From CAYQPF01 sp964419225 (GTDB taxonomy: Bacteria > Cloacimonadota > Cloacimonadia > Cloacimonadales > CAYQPF01), in assembly GCA_964419225.1 (NCBI GenBank), contig CAYQPF010000006.1:23457-87456 (forward strand): a DNA stretch of 64,000 nt, written 5' to 3'. Positions 27,438-37,059 of the stretch are shown here, piece by piece. Position 1 is the first letter of the stretch. The number at the start of each line of letters is the position of its first letter. The notes under the pieces are model-generated. The model saw only the letters and a program-made list of their open reading frames with translations. It searched no databases and had not been told where the DNA came from. The position numbers and the translations under genes were made by a program.

Positions 27438-28772
27438 TCAAATTCTGAATTCTGAGACTTCATCCATAAGTTTTTTCAGCATTTTATCAGGGATTTCGAA
27501 GTTTTCATCTTTAGAGAGAATAGATCCACAAACATTAGCCACCAGATTGAGAAAACTCCCGTTGGCTCTTTCTGCAGCCAGTTTTCCTAATTTATAACCG
27601 AGTTTTTTATCGTAATTAAGAATATTATTCAAGCTGGGATTGAGAATGAGGAGTTTAATTTTATTTTCAGCAATTTTATCACAAACGCTAAGAATACTTT
27701 GGCAGGCTGGTTCATCCAGAGGATCTTTATATTCTCCGGTAATAGGTTCGGGGAAGCAATCAGAGAGCAGTACAATGGCGTTAGACATGCCTGTGACCTG
27801 AAAACGGCTATGTTCCAGGGTCTGCATGGCGAGTTTAAGTCCATCAGCCAGAGGAGTTGAACCGCAGGGAGCCAAAGTGTTAATAGTACCGATAACATGT
27901 TTGACATTTGTTGTAGGATAATGCAGAATCTGAGCTCTGTCATCGTTGAAAATTATTAATCCGAGCTTATCTTTGGATGCTTTGGCCTGGGCAGTCAACA
28001 TTGAAATGATTCTTGCCATAAATTTCAGAATCCATTTCACAGAATTACTGACATCAAGAACAAGCATAATGTTAAAATTCTGTTTTTGCTGATAAACAGG
28101 ATAACGGAAATGTCTTTTTTTGACCTGAATACTGAAAGGAGCAGTTTTAAAAGAACCTTCAAGTATTGCTGATTTAACAGTTTGATAAGTATTCAGTTGG
28201 CTATTTCTAATCTGAGTTGAGGTGAAAGAAATAATAGGCAAGCCGGCAGCAGAGTCGGAATAGCCTTTTCTCAAAGAGGTAATTTTTTTACGTTTGAAAG
28301 CTATTTTATTGAATTCGTTGTCTTTAAGTTCAACTTCAAAAGTAGAGCTTGTATCTTTAGTCTGTGACAAAAAGCTTTTTGTTACCTTGATAAACTGTTC
28401 AGATTCTTCGACTCTGTTTCGAACAAAATTCTTTACAATTTTGACAACCTCTTTCCGGCTCATGGTATTGCTAAATAGTCCATTGAGAGGACTTGGCCCT
28501 TTAGCATTCATGTCAGTACCAAACTGATGGATTTTAACATCGGGATGGGATAGCATGTAGAATATCCCCTGCAAAGCTTCTTTAGTCTCAGGCAGATTTT
28601 CAAATTCCTGCCAGATCTTATCATACTTTTTCAGAAGTGCTAATTCAAACTCTGAAAGCTCTTTATGTTGTGCTTTCTTATAGATTATTTTAACCAGACT
28701 ACGCCTGTCAACATAGTCCTCGTCGTCCTCGTCACCTAAGAATAAACTTAGATTTTCGAGACTTTCTCTAAC
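27438..28772 (-). CDS. VWA part of a ChlD-type chelatase medium subunit, reached by -1 frameshift
   Basis: This frame encodes a Lys/Arg-rich helical linker with an acidic patch (LGDEDDEDYVD) and a C-terminal VWA domain. The VWA metal site is DVSNS (MIDAS) with STPLADGL supplying the later Thr/Asp. The frame is open from 28817, overlaps the end of the ChlI-like frame, and has no ATG, GTG or TTG before a TTG at 28574 that lacks a ribosome site and would discard 66 well-formed codons. The -1 slip at 28772-28778 joins the frames exactly, giving about 812 residues. ChlD/BchD medium subunits have this AAA+, acidic linker, VWA layout and act with ChlI and a large CobN/ChlH subunit to insert metal into a tetrapyrrole. 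Confidence 0.82.
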   Translation of the reverse strand, partial: VRESLENLSLFLGDEDDEDYVDRRSLVKIIYKKAQHKELSEFELALLKKYDKIWQEFENLPETKEALQGIFYMLSHPDVKIHQFGTDMNAKGPSPLNGLFSNTMSRKEVVKIVKNFVRNRVEESEQFIKVTKSFLSQTKDTSSTFEVELKDNEFNKIAFKRKKITSLRKGYSDSAAGLPIISFTSTQIRNSQLNTYQTVKSAILEGSFKTAPFSIQVKKRHFRYPVYQQKQNFNIMLVLDVSNSVKWILKFMARIISMLTAQAKASKDKLGLIIFNDDRAQILHYPTTNVKHVIGTINTLAPCGSTPLADGLKLAMQTLEHSRFQVTGMSNAIVLLSDCFPEPITGEYKDPLDEPACQSILSVCDKIAENKIKLLILNPSLNNILNYDKKLGYKLGKLAAERANGSFLNLVANVCGSILSKDENFEIPDKMLKKLMDEVSEFRI

Positions 28773-29875
28773 TTTTTTAAGGGGGAAACGAAGCCTCCTT
28801 TTAACAAAGAGATATTTTCAGGAGAGTATTGGAGGGAAAAAGAGTCGGTTGAAGGGTTATCGTCTTTTATATCATCAAACCACTTTTCAATATCTGTCCA
28901 GGAAACAGCTTTCTTAAGACCTCCTTCTCTGGTTCTATGGAGAAGAGTGAGTTTCATAGCTATTTTGATATGTTTGATTTCTACCTGTTGTTTCATTTCA
29001 AGGGCAGCATATGTTCTGGCAGTTTTGATAATGACAATTTCAGAGCGATGACCATCAATTGCATATTCTATACAGAATTGAAGAATTTTTTGGACATAGT
29101 CCTGAGAAATTGTAGTATCCGGATATCTCTTACGGGCTTCTGCAATAGTGGTTTTCATGAGTTCATTAATATCTTGAAAACTCTGGCAAAATTCAGCAGG
29201 GTTAAGTTCAAAGGCAAAATTTCTTCTGACAATTTCCTGCCGGTCTTCAATACTACTCACACTCAGGATAGTGACAGACAGGGGAAATCGATCGAGAATC
29301 TGGGGGCGAAGTTCACCTTCTTCGCTATTCATAGTGCCAATAAGTAAAAATTTAGCAGGATGAGCGACGGAAAAGCCTTCACGTTCAACAGTATTATGTC
29401 CTGAGGCAACAACATCCAGAAGACTGTCAGTAATGTGATCCGGAATAAGATTAACTTCATCTATATAGAGAATTTGACGATGAGCTTTAGCAGTTAGGCC
29501 GGGTATAAAGGCTTTTTCAGCAGTTTTGAGAAGTTTTTCGATATCTATTTTGCCAAATAAGTTCTCTTCAGAAACATTCATAGGCAGATTCACAACATCT
29601 ATGTTTTTTTGTACTACAGTATGAGTGAGTTGAGTTTTACACCATTCACACCAATCTTCAGGGTTTTCGGGAGTACAATTAAAATTACAGTTTTGATGAA
29701 CTTCAATTTCAGGGGTAATTTGAGGTAAGCCGTAAACAGCAGTACTTTTGCCGGTACCTTTGGTTCCCCGGATCAGGACTCCGCCGATGTTTGGATTTAT
29801 GAGGTTTAAGATCAGAGCCAAACTAAGCTCTTCCTGGCCCATGATAGCCATAAAAGGAAAACGCAAATGGGACAT
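28748..29875 (-). CDS. ChlI-type AAA+ chelatase subunit (zero frame)
   Basis: A 375-residue MoxR/ChlI-clade ATPase. Walker A is GTKGTGKST (about 38-46) and Walker B is ILYIDEVNLIPD. The ChlI hallmarks are VEREGFSVAHPAKFLLIGTM and EEGELRPQILDRFPLSV. A four-Cys segment (NCNFNCTPENPEDWCEWC) matches the type seen in the cobalt-chelatase-associated ChlI/ChlD group. AGGAG precedes the ATG. The zero frame stops at 28748, only seven codons after the slip site, so the normal product is a small subunit and the shifted product is the ChlD-like fusion. No cobN or other cobalamin genes are in the window; a metal chelatase role is inference from the family. Confidence 0.9.
   Translation of the reverse strand: MSHLRFPFMAIMGQEELSLALILNLINPNIGGVLIRGTKGTGKSTAVYGLPQITPEIEVHQNCNFNCTPENPEDWCEWCKTQLTHTVVQKNIDVVNLPMNVSEENLFGKIDIEKLLKTAEKAFIPGLTAKAHRQILYIDEVNLIPDHITDSLLDVVASGHNTVEREGFSVAHPAKFLLIGTMNSEEGELRPQILDRFPLSVTILSVSSIEDRQEIVRRNFAFELNPAEFCQSFQDINELMKTTIAEARKRYPDTTISQDYVQKILQFCIEYAIDGHRSEIVIIKTARTYAALEMKQQVEIKHIKIAMKLTLLHRTREGGLKKAVSWTDIEKWFDDIKDDNPSTDSFSLQYSPENISLLKGGFVSPLKKLEKVSKI
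28772..28801 (-). promoter_or_regulatory. -1 programmed frameshift signal
   Basis: The slippery heptamer A-AAA-AAG (28778-28772) is in the zero frame as TTA AAA AAG. It is preceded, 15 bases upstream, by the internal Shine-Dalgarno-like AAAGGAGG (28801-28794). This is the same heptamer used in E. coli dnaX, with the same kind of upstream stimulator. A small CTAAG/CTTAG hairpin lies further downstream (28751-28736), probably too far to matter. Confidence 0.78.
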
Positions 29876-29982
29876 AGCAACTCCTTTTAGATAGTTTTAA
29901 TAGGGAAATGTAAATTGTATATACTTATATTTGTCAACAGAATATTATTTAATTGAAGAAAATTGTTAAAAGTTGTTAATCC

Positions 29983-31437
29983 TCAAAGAATTGGCAATTT
30001 AACCAAGAAAGTTGTATTCCCGGGTTCGCTTTCAAAGCTAATAAAACCATTATGTCTTGCAATTATTTTTTGAACAATATCGAGACCCAAACCTGTACCT
30101 TCACCTTTTGGTTTAGTGGTGAAAAAGGGTTCAAAGATTTTTTCTTTAAGATCAAGAGGAATACCTTTTCCAGTATCAGAGATATAAACAGAAATAAAGT
30201 CATTTTCCCGGCAAACTTTAATATCAAGAGTACCTTTATTATCCATTGCCTGGATAGCATTATGGATAATATTTGTCCAGACCTGATTCAGTTCATCAGG
30301 GTGACAGAGGATTTGAGGCAAATCGGGTTCATAAAACTTATCAAGTTCAATATTATGTTTAATTTGATTATAATAGAGAGTCAGAATAGTTTCAATTCCT
30401 TCACAAATATCAGAGCGGACAAGTTCCCCTGTATGGTCATAGCGAGCGTAGTTTTTTAGAGCAAAAACAACTTTAGAGGCTTTGTCGGTGGCAGTGTTGA
30501 TAGTAAGAGCACTACGTTGAATCCCTGAAAGTTTATAAACATTATGAACAATATCCTGACCATTTCCAGTTTTGAATGAATCCAGAAAATCATCAAACTC
30601 ATCGTATATACCCATTTCTACCAGAGTATCGGCCAGATTATTATAATCAGTAATATGATTTTCTTCGAGTAAATTTGCAATAGCACTTTTTAACTTTCTT
30701 TCATCTTTTGCAGAAGTAACATGATGTATTTGTAAAGACCGATTAAGAAGTTTTTTGAAGATGGTGATTTCTTCACTATCAAGTGAAGCAAAAAAAGTTG
30801 GGATACTTTCCAGAGTTTGAGTCAGGCTGTTAAGAATATTTCCGACAGAAGAACGAATCGCACCTAAGGGAGTATTAACTTCATGAGCCACACCGGCAGT
30901 CAAATGCCCGAGAGCTTCCATTTTTTGTGCTTTGCCCAACTGGTCTTGAGTACTTTTCAGATCAGCCAAAGTAGCAGAAAGTTGATTGCATTTATCCTGA
31001 ATTTGACAATTCTGATCTTCCAGTTCAAGCTGTAGCTGATGTAGTTTCAAGTGGGTTTTTACTCTTGCCTCTACTTCTTCGAACTGGAATGGTTTTGTAA
31101 CATAATCAACTCCCCCGACGGCAAAAGCTTTTACTTTATCAGTTGATTCATCGAGAGCACTAATAAAGAGAACGGGAATGTCTTTTAAAGCAGGATTTGA
31201 TTTGAAATATTGACAAACCTCGTAACCATCCATTTCGGGCATATTAATATCAAGTAAAATCAAGTCGGGTTTTTTGTTTAGTACAGCCTGTATAGCCAAT
31301 TTACCGTTTGGAACGGGTCGAACTTTATAACCACTTTCTTTTAGCATTTCGTTGAGCAAATTGAGATTAGCGGGTGTATCATCAACTACCAAAATTTCCG
31401 GTAAGTTTTTTGGAAATATACAAAGATTTTGATTCAT
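29983..31437 (-). CDS. Response-regulator/histidine-kinase fusion with inserted DHp domain
   Basis: A cytoplasmic signalling protein. The N-terminal receiver spans about 10-125 ([27 protein letters not shown] with the phospho-Asp, VTKPFQ). A coiled coil leads to the H-box [19 protein letters not shown]. About 130 extra residues then separate the H-box from the second DHp helix ([15 protein letters not shown]). The ATPase domain is complete ([34 protein letters not shown]). The start is ATG 31437, two bases after the stop of the hybrid kinase upstream (TGAAATG), so the two are translationally coupled. The ATPase half closely matches the kinase at 37060. Confidence 0.92.
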   Translation of the reverse strand: MNQNLCIFPKNLPEILVVDDTPANLNLLNEMLKESGYKVRPVPNGKLAIQAVLNKKPDLILLDINMPEMDGYEVCQYFKSNPALKDIPVLFISALDESTDKVKAFAVGGVDYVTKPFQFEEVEARVKTHLKLHQLQLELEDQNCQIQDKCNQLSATLADLKSTQDQLGKAQKMEALGHLTAGVAHEVNTPLGAIRSSVGNILNSLTQTLESIPTFFASLDSEEITIFKKLLNRSLQIHHVTSAKDERKLKSAIANLLEENHITDYNNLADTLVEMGIYDEFDDFLDSFKTGNGQDIVHNVYKLSGIQRSALTINTATDKASKVVFALKNYARYDHTGELVRSDICEGIETILTLYYNQIKHNIELDKFYEPDLPQILCHPDELNQVWTNIIHNAIQAMDNKGTLDIKVCRENDFISVYISDTGKGIPLDLKEKIFEPFFTTKPKGEGTGLGLDIVQKIIARHNGFISFESEPGNTTFLVKLPIL

Positions 31438-31438
31438 T

Positions 31439-34400
31439 TCAAACCTCTTTGGCTTTAATTGCTGTAATTTCCAATAATTTTTGATATTTAAAAGATTCAG
31501 CAAGGCTTTTAAGAGCTTTAGCCAGATCAAGATCCAAATTTTCGATCTGACGTATTAATTCTAACATTTGATCCAGATCAGCCGAAAGTGTAGCATTATG
31601 CAGTTGGCTAATAAAAGCAGGAGGAATTTTGGCAATTTTCTTGATTAACAGAGCAGATTTAGCGGATTGTTCAGCTAATTGAGGAAGTATTTCTTGAGAA
31701 TAAACATATTCTACCCCCAGCAGGGCTTTGATTTTATCAAAGAGAATTTCTTCCCGGAATGGTTTGCCCAGAAAATCATCTGCACCAATTTCCAGAGCTT
31801 TCTGACGCTCTTCACCAAAGACACTTGCAGTAATGCTGATAATCTTGATTCTATCACCACCTTCACTTGAGCGAATCAGCCTTATGGCTTCATATCCATT
31901 CATGACAGGCATTCTTGTATCCATTAAAATCAAGTGGGGATTCCATTTTTCAACCTCAAGAACAGCTTCTTGACCATTAGCTACTTCTCTAATTTCAAAA
32001 CCGACTCTCCCAAGTATCTGGGCAAGTAAAGTGCGGTTACTGTCTTTATCATCTGCAATCAAAATACGATATGTGAGCTGTCCGTCTTCCACCTTTTCAA
32101 CAAAGCGGAATTCTGTTTTATGTTTCTTTGTTAATTGACTTCCTTCTTCGATATTAATTTCAAAGCTAAAAGTACTCCCTACATCAAGCTGACTTTTTAC
32201 AATAATATCTCCGCCCATTAAGCGTACAAATTCTCTACTGATAGTTAAACCAAGCCCTGTACCCATTTGAATTTTTCTTCCGCTTTCAGTTTGTTCAAAA
32301 GGTTGGAACAGTTTAGCTATTTCTTCTTCCATTATACCACTTCCTGTATCTTCGACTTCAACCAGGAGATGCAGTCCTTTATCAGCCCCGGTTTTAATAC
32401 CTGCACGTACAGATATACCACCTTTATCAGTAAATTTGACAGAATTTCCGATCAAATTAATAAAAACCTGCAGGAGTTTGGTTTCATCACAGATAATACA
32501 GGCAGGAAATTTTCCCACTCTTTCCACGATAAAGCTTAAATTTTTCTCGTCTGTTCTAATGCGGAACATTGCTTCAATTTCATCTAACATACTGCTCAAG
32601 TCGAAAGTCACAGGAGAGAGTGAGAGGCGACCGGCCTCGATCTTAGATATTTCAAGAATATCATTGATCAAAGCTAACAGTCTTTCTCCACTATTAGTGA
32701 TATTCAATAAGTTTTTTTTCTGAATGATTGACAATCCGCTATCATGCAGCATTAATTGGGAAAAGCCCAGAATGGCATTCATCGGAGTTCTAATTTCATG
32801 AGACATATTCGCCAGAAATGCACTTTTTGCTAAATTTGCAATTTCAGCAACGGACTTAGCTTTCTCCAATTCAGTGTTTTTTTCTTGTAGAGCCTGATCC
32901 CATCGTTTACGCTCAGTTACATCACGGGCGGCAACAAATACACCCTGCAAATGTCTGTCACGATCATAAAATGTGGAAGCATTCCAGGATACAACAGTTT
33001 CTACACCGTCTCTGGCGTGGGCTGTCAGTTCATAATCAAGTAGTTTTTTTTGCATAAGCACCTGTTTGATGCCATCCTCTGCTCTCTCCTGATCAGTAAA
33101 GTAATTTTTGAAAGGTGCACCGATCAGTTCATCACGGGTACATCCGGTAAGTGCTTCCATTTGTTTATTAACATCAGTTATTATACCAGCTGGATTTGTA
33201 GTCATAATTGCATCAATGTTTGATTCAATCAGAGAACGTGCGTAAAATTGTTGGTCTCTCAGACGCTGATCCAAGAGTTTCTGATCTGCCTCAATTTCTT
33301 TTCTGGCTGTATTATCAGTACCAATCAGCAAATATCCAATAATAGCATTTTGAGCATCACGCAGGGCAGTGACAGACACAACAGCAGGAAAACGACTACC
33401 ATCTTTTCTTATATAAGTTAATTCGTAAATATCTTCAATTCCACGGGATGCTTTGAAGACTAATGCTTCAAAGCCAGGAGTAATTGGAGTTGCCAGTTCA
33501 ATACTTAAAGATTTTGCCCGAGCAATTAATTCCTGAGAATCTGAAATATCAGCAGGCGTAATTTTATTCATTACTTCAGCAGCATTGTAGCCCAACATAC
33601 GCTCTGCCCCGACGTTGAAGATTTGAATAACTCCTTTAGCGTCAGTAGCTATACTGGAAAAATTGGCACTATTAAAAATCGCTCTTTGTAAAGCCCCTGC
33701 TTTGAGTAAAGATTCTTCAGCTTCTTTTCTGGCTGTATTATCTGTGCCTATAAGCAAATATCCGATAATAGTATTTTGAGCATCACGCAAAGCAGTGACC
33801 GAAACTACAGCAGGGAAACGAAACCCATCTTTACGAATATAAGTCAGTTCATAGATATCTTCAATACCGCGGGAAGCTTTGAAGACCAACGCTTCAAAAC
33901 CGGGAGTAATCGGAGTTGCCAGTTCTACGCTCAGGGCGTTGGCTCGTACTATCAGTTCCTGAGGATCTGAAATATCTGCGGGAGTATTCTTGTTCATAAC
34001 CTCAGCTGCACTATAGCCCAACATACGTTCGGCCCCGACATTAAAAATCTGGATGACACCTTTTGCATCGGTAGCTATACTGGAAAAATTGGCACTATTG
34101 AAAATTGCTCTTTGCAGAGCTCCTGCTTTCAGCAAGGATTCTTCGGCTTCTTTTCTGGCTGTGTTGTCTGTACCAATCAGCAAATAGCCAATAATAGTAT
34201 TTTGAGCATCACGCAAAGCTGTAACTGAGACGACAGCCGGGAAACGACTGCCGTCCTTACGAATATAGGTTAGCTCATAAATGTCTTCAATACCGCGGGA
34301 TGCTTTGAATACAAGAGCGTCAAAACCTGGTGTAATTGGGGTTGAGAGTTCCAGACTGAGTGCTTTCGCACGTGCTATCAGTTCCTGAGGATCTGAGATA

Positions 34401-35089
34401 TCAGCGGGTGTAATTTTATTCATTACTTCATCAGCACTATAACCAAGCATGCGTTCTGCACCGACATTAAAGATCTGGATAACACCTTTTGCATCTGTAG
34501 CAATACTGGAAAAATTAGCACTGTTAAAAATTGCACGTTGGAGAGCTCCTGCTTTCAGTAACGATTCTTCAGCTTCTTTTCGTGCTGTATTGTCGGTACC
34601 TATTAGTAAATACCCAATAATTGTATTTTGAGCATCACGCAAAGCTGTAACTGAGACAACAGCCGGGAAACGACTGCCGTCTTTACGAATATAGGTGAGT
34701 TCATAAATATCTTCAATACCACGGGATGCTTTGAAAACCAGTGCTTCAAAACCTGGTGTAATATGGGTTGAGAGTTCAAGACTAAGAGCTTTGGCACGTG
34801 TTATCAATTCCTGAGGATCTGAGATATCGGCTGGTGTAATTTTATTCATTACTTCAGTAGCACTATAACCCAGCATGCGTTCTGCACCGACATTAAAAAT
34901 CTGGATAACTCCCTTAGCGTCTGTAGCAATACTCGAGAAATTAGCACTGTTAAAAATTGCACTTTGCAAAGCTCCTGCTTTAAGTAAAGATTCTTCCCGA
35001 TGAACTTCAGTCTGAGTTTCATTATGGGAAGCAAGCGAATTGTCAGGCACAAAGTCCTTTTTGTTAAATAGCTTGGGTTTTTGTTTCAT
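31439..35089 (-). CDS. Hybrid histidine kinase with four near-identical PAS repeats
   Basis: A 1216-residue cytoplasmic kinase. Residues 34-601 are four tandem 142-residue PAS units (each from SLLKAGALQ to TDNTARKE), differing at only a few positions. A fifth, unrelated PAS follows (about 612-735), then DHp (ANMSHEIRTPMNAILGFSQ), ATPase (VFINLIGNSVKFTDKG, DTGSGI, MGTGLGLTIS) and a receiver (LILMDTRMPVMNGYEA, LGKPFREE). A helical tail of the kind ending many hybrid kinases closes it (LDLDLAKALKSLAESFKYQKLLE). The ligand or cofactor of the PAS array is unknown. The coupled REC-kinase follows directly; 393 gene-free bases lie upstream. Confidence 0.95.
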   Translation of the reverse strand: MKQKPKLFNKKDFVPDNSLASHNETQTEVHREESLLKAGALQSAIFNSANFSSIATDAKGVIQIFNVGAERMLGYSATEVMNKITPADISDPQELITRAKALSLELSTHITPGFEALVFKASRGIEDIYELTYIRKDGSRFPAVVSVTALRDAQNTIIGYLLIGTDNTARKEAEESLLKAGALQRAIFNSANFSSIATDAKGVIQIFNVGAERMLGYSADEVMNKITPADISDPQELIARAKALSLELSTPITPGFDALVFKASRGIEDIYELTYIRKDGSRFPAVVSVTALRDAQNTIIGYLLIGTDNTARKEAEESLLKAGALQRAIFNSANFSSIATDAKGVIQIFNVGAERMLGYSAAEVMNKNTPADISDPQELIVRANALSVELATPITPGFEALVFKASRGIEDIYELTYIRKDGFRFPAVVSVTALRDAQNTIIGYLLIGTDNTARKEAEESLLKAGALQRAIFNSANFSSIATDAKGVIQIFNVGAERMLGYNAAEVMNKITPADISDSQELIARAKSLSIELATPITPGFEALVFKASRGIEDIYELTYIRKDGSRFPAVVSVTALRDAQNAIIGYLLIGTDNTARKEIEADQKLLDQRLRDQQFYARSLIESNIDAIMTTNPAGIITDVNKQMEALTGCTRDELIGAPFKNYFTDQERAEDGIKQVLMQKKLLDYELTAHARDGVETVVSWNASTFYDRDRHLQGVFVAARDVTERKRWDQALQEKNTELEKAKSVAEIANLAKSAFLANMSHEIRTPMNAILGFSQLMLHDSGLSIIQKKNLLNITNSGERLLALINDILEISKIEAGRLSLSPVTFDLSSMLDEIEAMFRIRTDEKNLSFIVERVGKFPACIICDETKLLQVFINLIGNSVKFTDKGGISVRAGIKTGADKGLHLLVEVEDTGSGIMEEEIAKLFQPFEQTESGRKIQMGTGLGLTISREFVRLMGGDIIVKSQLDVGSTFSFEINIEEGSQLTKKHKTEFRFVEKVEDGQLTYRILIADDKDSNRTLLAQILGRVGFEIREVANGQEAVLEVEKWNPHLILMDTRMPVMNGYEAIRLIRSSEGGDRIKIISITASVFGEERQKALEIGADDFLGKPFREEILFDKIKALLGVEYVYSQEILPQLAEQSAKSALLIKKIAKIPPAFISQLHNATLSADLDQMLELIRQIENLDLDLAKALKSLAESFKYQKLLEITAIKAKEV
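33287..34990 (-). repeat. Four tandem 426-bp repeats inside the hybrid kinase gene
   Basis: Four in-frame direct repeats of 426 bases encode the PAS units. The period is visible from the recurring block coding for the linker between PAS units (near 33711, 34137 and 34563). Differences are mostly synonymous or conservative, which suggests recent duplication or ongoing gene conversion. Confidence 0.93.
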
Positions 35090-35482
35090 TTTATAGACCT
35101 CAAATTGCTGATATTGTTTGTTTCATAATTATGCTCCGGATTTTCCTCTATGAGCTTAATAGAACTATTGTCCATTTATCATCTAATGTAAAATCACGGT
35201 TAAACATCATGTCTGATAACTCTAAAAAAGCGGATTTCTTATTCTAAAAACAAAAAAGAAAGGTTACTTCTACTAGAATAGGCAAAAGAGATAGGACTCA
35301 TATTAATAGTTTTTTATACTATTATTTATAATATAAGATAACATCTTTTCAGAATAAAACAAACAATATTTTTGTTCTGAATTGTGTAGAAGAACTAATT
35401 AGTTGTTAGCTATTAATAAAGAGAAGGGGGAAAGGGCTGGCCGTTAAGTCAACCTTACAAATCACTAATACTGAAGAGGAAT
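35090..35482. other. Gene-free AT-rich stretch between signalling genes
   Basis: No gene, tRNA or convincing terminator. It is AT-rich, with TAGTTGTTAGCTATTAATA-type words near 35397 that resemble the stuttering repeat at 20235. The promoter of the hybrid kinase presumably lies here, but I cannot place it. Confidence 0.6.
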
Positions 35483-36658
35483 CTATTTGGGAATGGAGAA
35501 CTTAAAGGAACTACCTTTGTTTTCTTCGCTTTGAACCCAGATTCTCCCGTTATTCTTTTGAATGAATTCTTTACAGAGCAATAAGCCCAAACCGGTTCCA
35601 GTTTCTTTGGAAGTGCCTTTAGTAGAGTGATGCTGATCGATGCGAAAGAGTTTATCAATATTTTCTGCTTTAATGCCTACACCATTGTCATTGATAGAAA
35701 TAATACAATCCTGTTCATCAGACTCGGAAGTAACATAAACACTTCCTTCGGGGTTGGTAAATTTCAGAGCATTGTTGATGAGGTTTCTGATAACTGTAGT
35801 CAGCATGTTTTTGTCACCAAAGATGAAAAGATCTTCGGATACTTCGGAGTATAGATTAATGCCTTTACTTTCAGCAGAATATTGTAGCAGTGAGATTGTT
35901 TCGTTGACCAGGTTGCTGACATTAAGAATTTCGGGATGAAACGGGATACTGCCTGTTTGACTTCTGGACCATTCTAAAAGGTTGAGGAGCAAATCTGAGA
36001 TTCTTTTTGTCCCTGTGTACATTTTTTCGGTCATATCTTTTATTTTTTCCGGGGAAAAATTATCAAAATTAGTTACCAGCATTTCTCCAGAGAAGAGGAC
36101 AACGTTGAGAGGGTTCTTCAGATCATGGGCAATAATGGAGAAAAATTTATCTTTAGCGGCATTAGCTTCGAGAAGTTGTAGGGTACGTTCTTCCACTTTC
36201 TTTTCGAGAGTACGGTTCAATTCTCTGATTTCAGCATTTTGGATTTCCAGTTGAATTGCTTGCGAATAGCTTCTACAAGCTTCTTTGACAGTAAGAATAA
36301 GATCATTTTTATCCCAGGGTTTGGTAATAAAACGGTAAAGATTGGCATAATTAACAGCGTTCCCGACAGCATGCAGATCTGCCTGGCCGGTCAACATGAC
36401 TTTAATAATTGAAGGGTATTGTTGATGGATTCTGCGAAGAAGATCATCACCTTTAATATCGGGCATAATGTAATCGGTAATTATAAGAGGAATATCATAA
36501 CCGGAAATTATTAATTCTTCGACGAGTTCCAGTGCCTCTTCCCCACCTTCGGCAACTTCAATCTGATACTTATCACCCATTTCGGATTTAAGTTCTGTTT
36601 TTAAACTGTCGAGGACTATTTTTTCATCATCGACAATGATAATCACCGGAGTTTTCAT
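35483..36658 (-). CDS. Receiver-histidine kinase fusion
   Basis: A 391-residue cytoplasmic protein. The receiver spans 1-125 (VIIIVDDEKIVLDSLK, LIITDYIMPDIKGDDLL, MLTGQAD, FITKPW). A coiled coil reads into a DHp H-box (FFSIIAHDLKNPLNVVLF) and a complete ATPase domain (VIRNLINNALKFTNPEG, DNGVGI, ETGTGLGLLLC). Its ATG overlaps the TGA of the preceding receiver gene (ATGA), so translation is coupled. The receivers of the two proteins are clearly related, with GQA and KPW in both, suggesting a phosphorelay in which the stand-alone receiver and this protein act in sequence. Confidence 0.93.
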   Translation of the reverse strand: MKTPVIIIVDDEKIVLDSLKTELKSEMGDKYQIEVAEGGEEALELVEELIISGYDIPLIITDYIMPDIKGDDLLRRIHQQYPSIIKVMLTGQADLHAVGNAVNYANLYRFITKPWDKNDLILTVKEACRSYSQAIQLEIQNAEIRELNRTLEKKVEERTLQLLEANAAKDKFFSIIAHDLKNPLNVVLFSGEMLVTNFDNFSPEKIKDMTEKMYTGTKRISDLLLNLLEWSRSQTGSIPFHPEILNVSNLVNETISLLQYSAESKGINLYSEVSEDLFIFGDKNMLTTVIRNLINNALKFTNPEGSVYVTSESDEQDCIISINDNGVGIKAENIDKLFRIDQHHSTKGTSKETGTGLGLLLCKEFIQKNNGRIWVQSEENKGSSFKFSIPK

Positions 36659-37050
36659 AATTTCTCCAATCCGGTTTTGATGATCTCAACCAATTCATGC
36701 TCCAACCAGGGTTTAAAAAGACATTTATGCATATTTGCCTGATCATACGCTCTTTGAATAGATTCTTCATTAGCCTGGCCTGTAAGCATGATTTTTATGA
36801 TATTGGGGAATTTCCGATGAACTGATATCAGGAATTCATCACCTTTAATACCTGGCATAAGCCAATCAGAAACAATAATCAGAATATCTATTTCTTCCTG
36901 CTCAAGTTCCTCGATCAATTCCATAGCATCCTGAGCATTTTCAGCAACTTCGTAAGAAAATTGATCTTTGAAATTACTTTTCAGTTGAGCTTTTATACTA
37001 TCGAGAATGATTTTTTCATCATCTACACAAAGAATAACAGGTTTTTTCAT
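36655..37050 (-). CDS. Stand-alone CheY-like receiver
   Basis: 131 residues, receiver domain only: ILCVDDEKIILDSIK (acidic pair), LIIVSDWLMPGIKGDEFL (phospho-acceptor Asp), MLTGQANEES and CLFKPWLEHEL (Lys). No output domain, so it should act through protein contact or as a phosphorelay shuttle. It starts nine bases after the kinase at 37060 and overlaps the next gene by four bases. Confidence 0.93.
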   Translation of the reverse strand: MKKPVILCVDDEKIILDSIKAQLKSNFKDQFSYEVAENAQDAMELIEELEQEEIDILIIVSDWLMPGIKGDEFLISVHRKFPNIIKIMLTGQANEESIQRAYDQANMHKCLFKPWLEHELVEIIKTGLEKL

Positions 37051-37059
37051 ATAGTCTCC

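Noticed and set aside
27438..28574. VWA protein starting independently at TTG 28574
   Set aside because: No ribosome site, and about 66 protein-like codons upstream would be lost. The -1 frameshift from the ATPase frame explains the frame better.
28736..28751. CTAAG/CTTAG hairpin as a frameshift stimulator
   Set aside because: It lies about 20 bases from the slip site with only 5 pairs, too far and too weak to claim.
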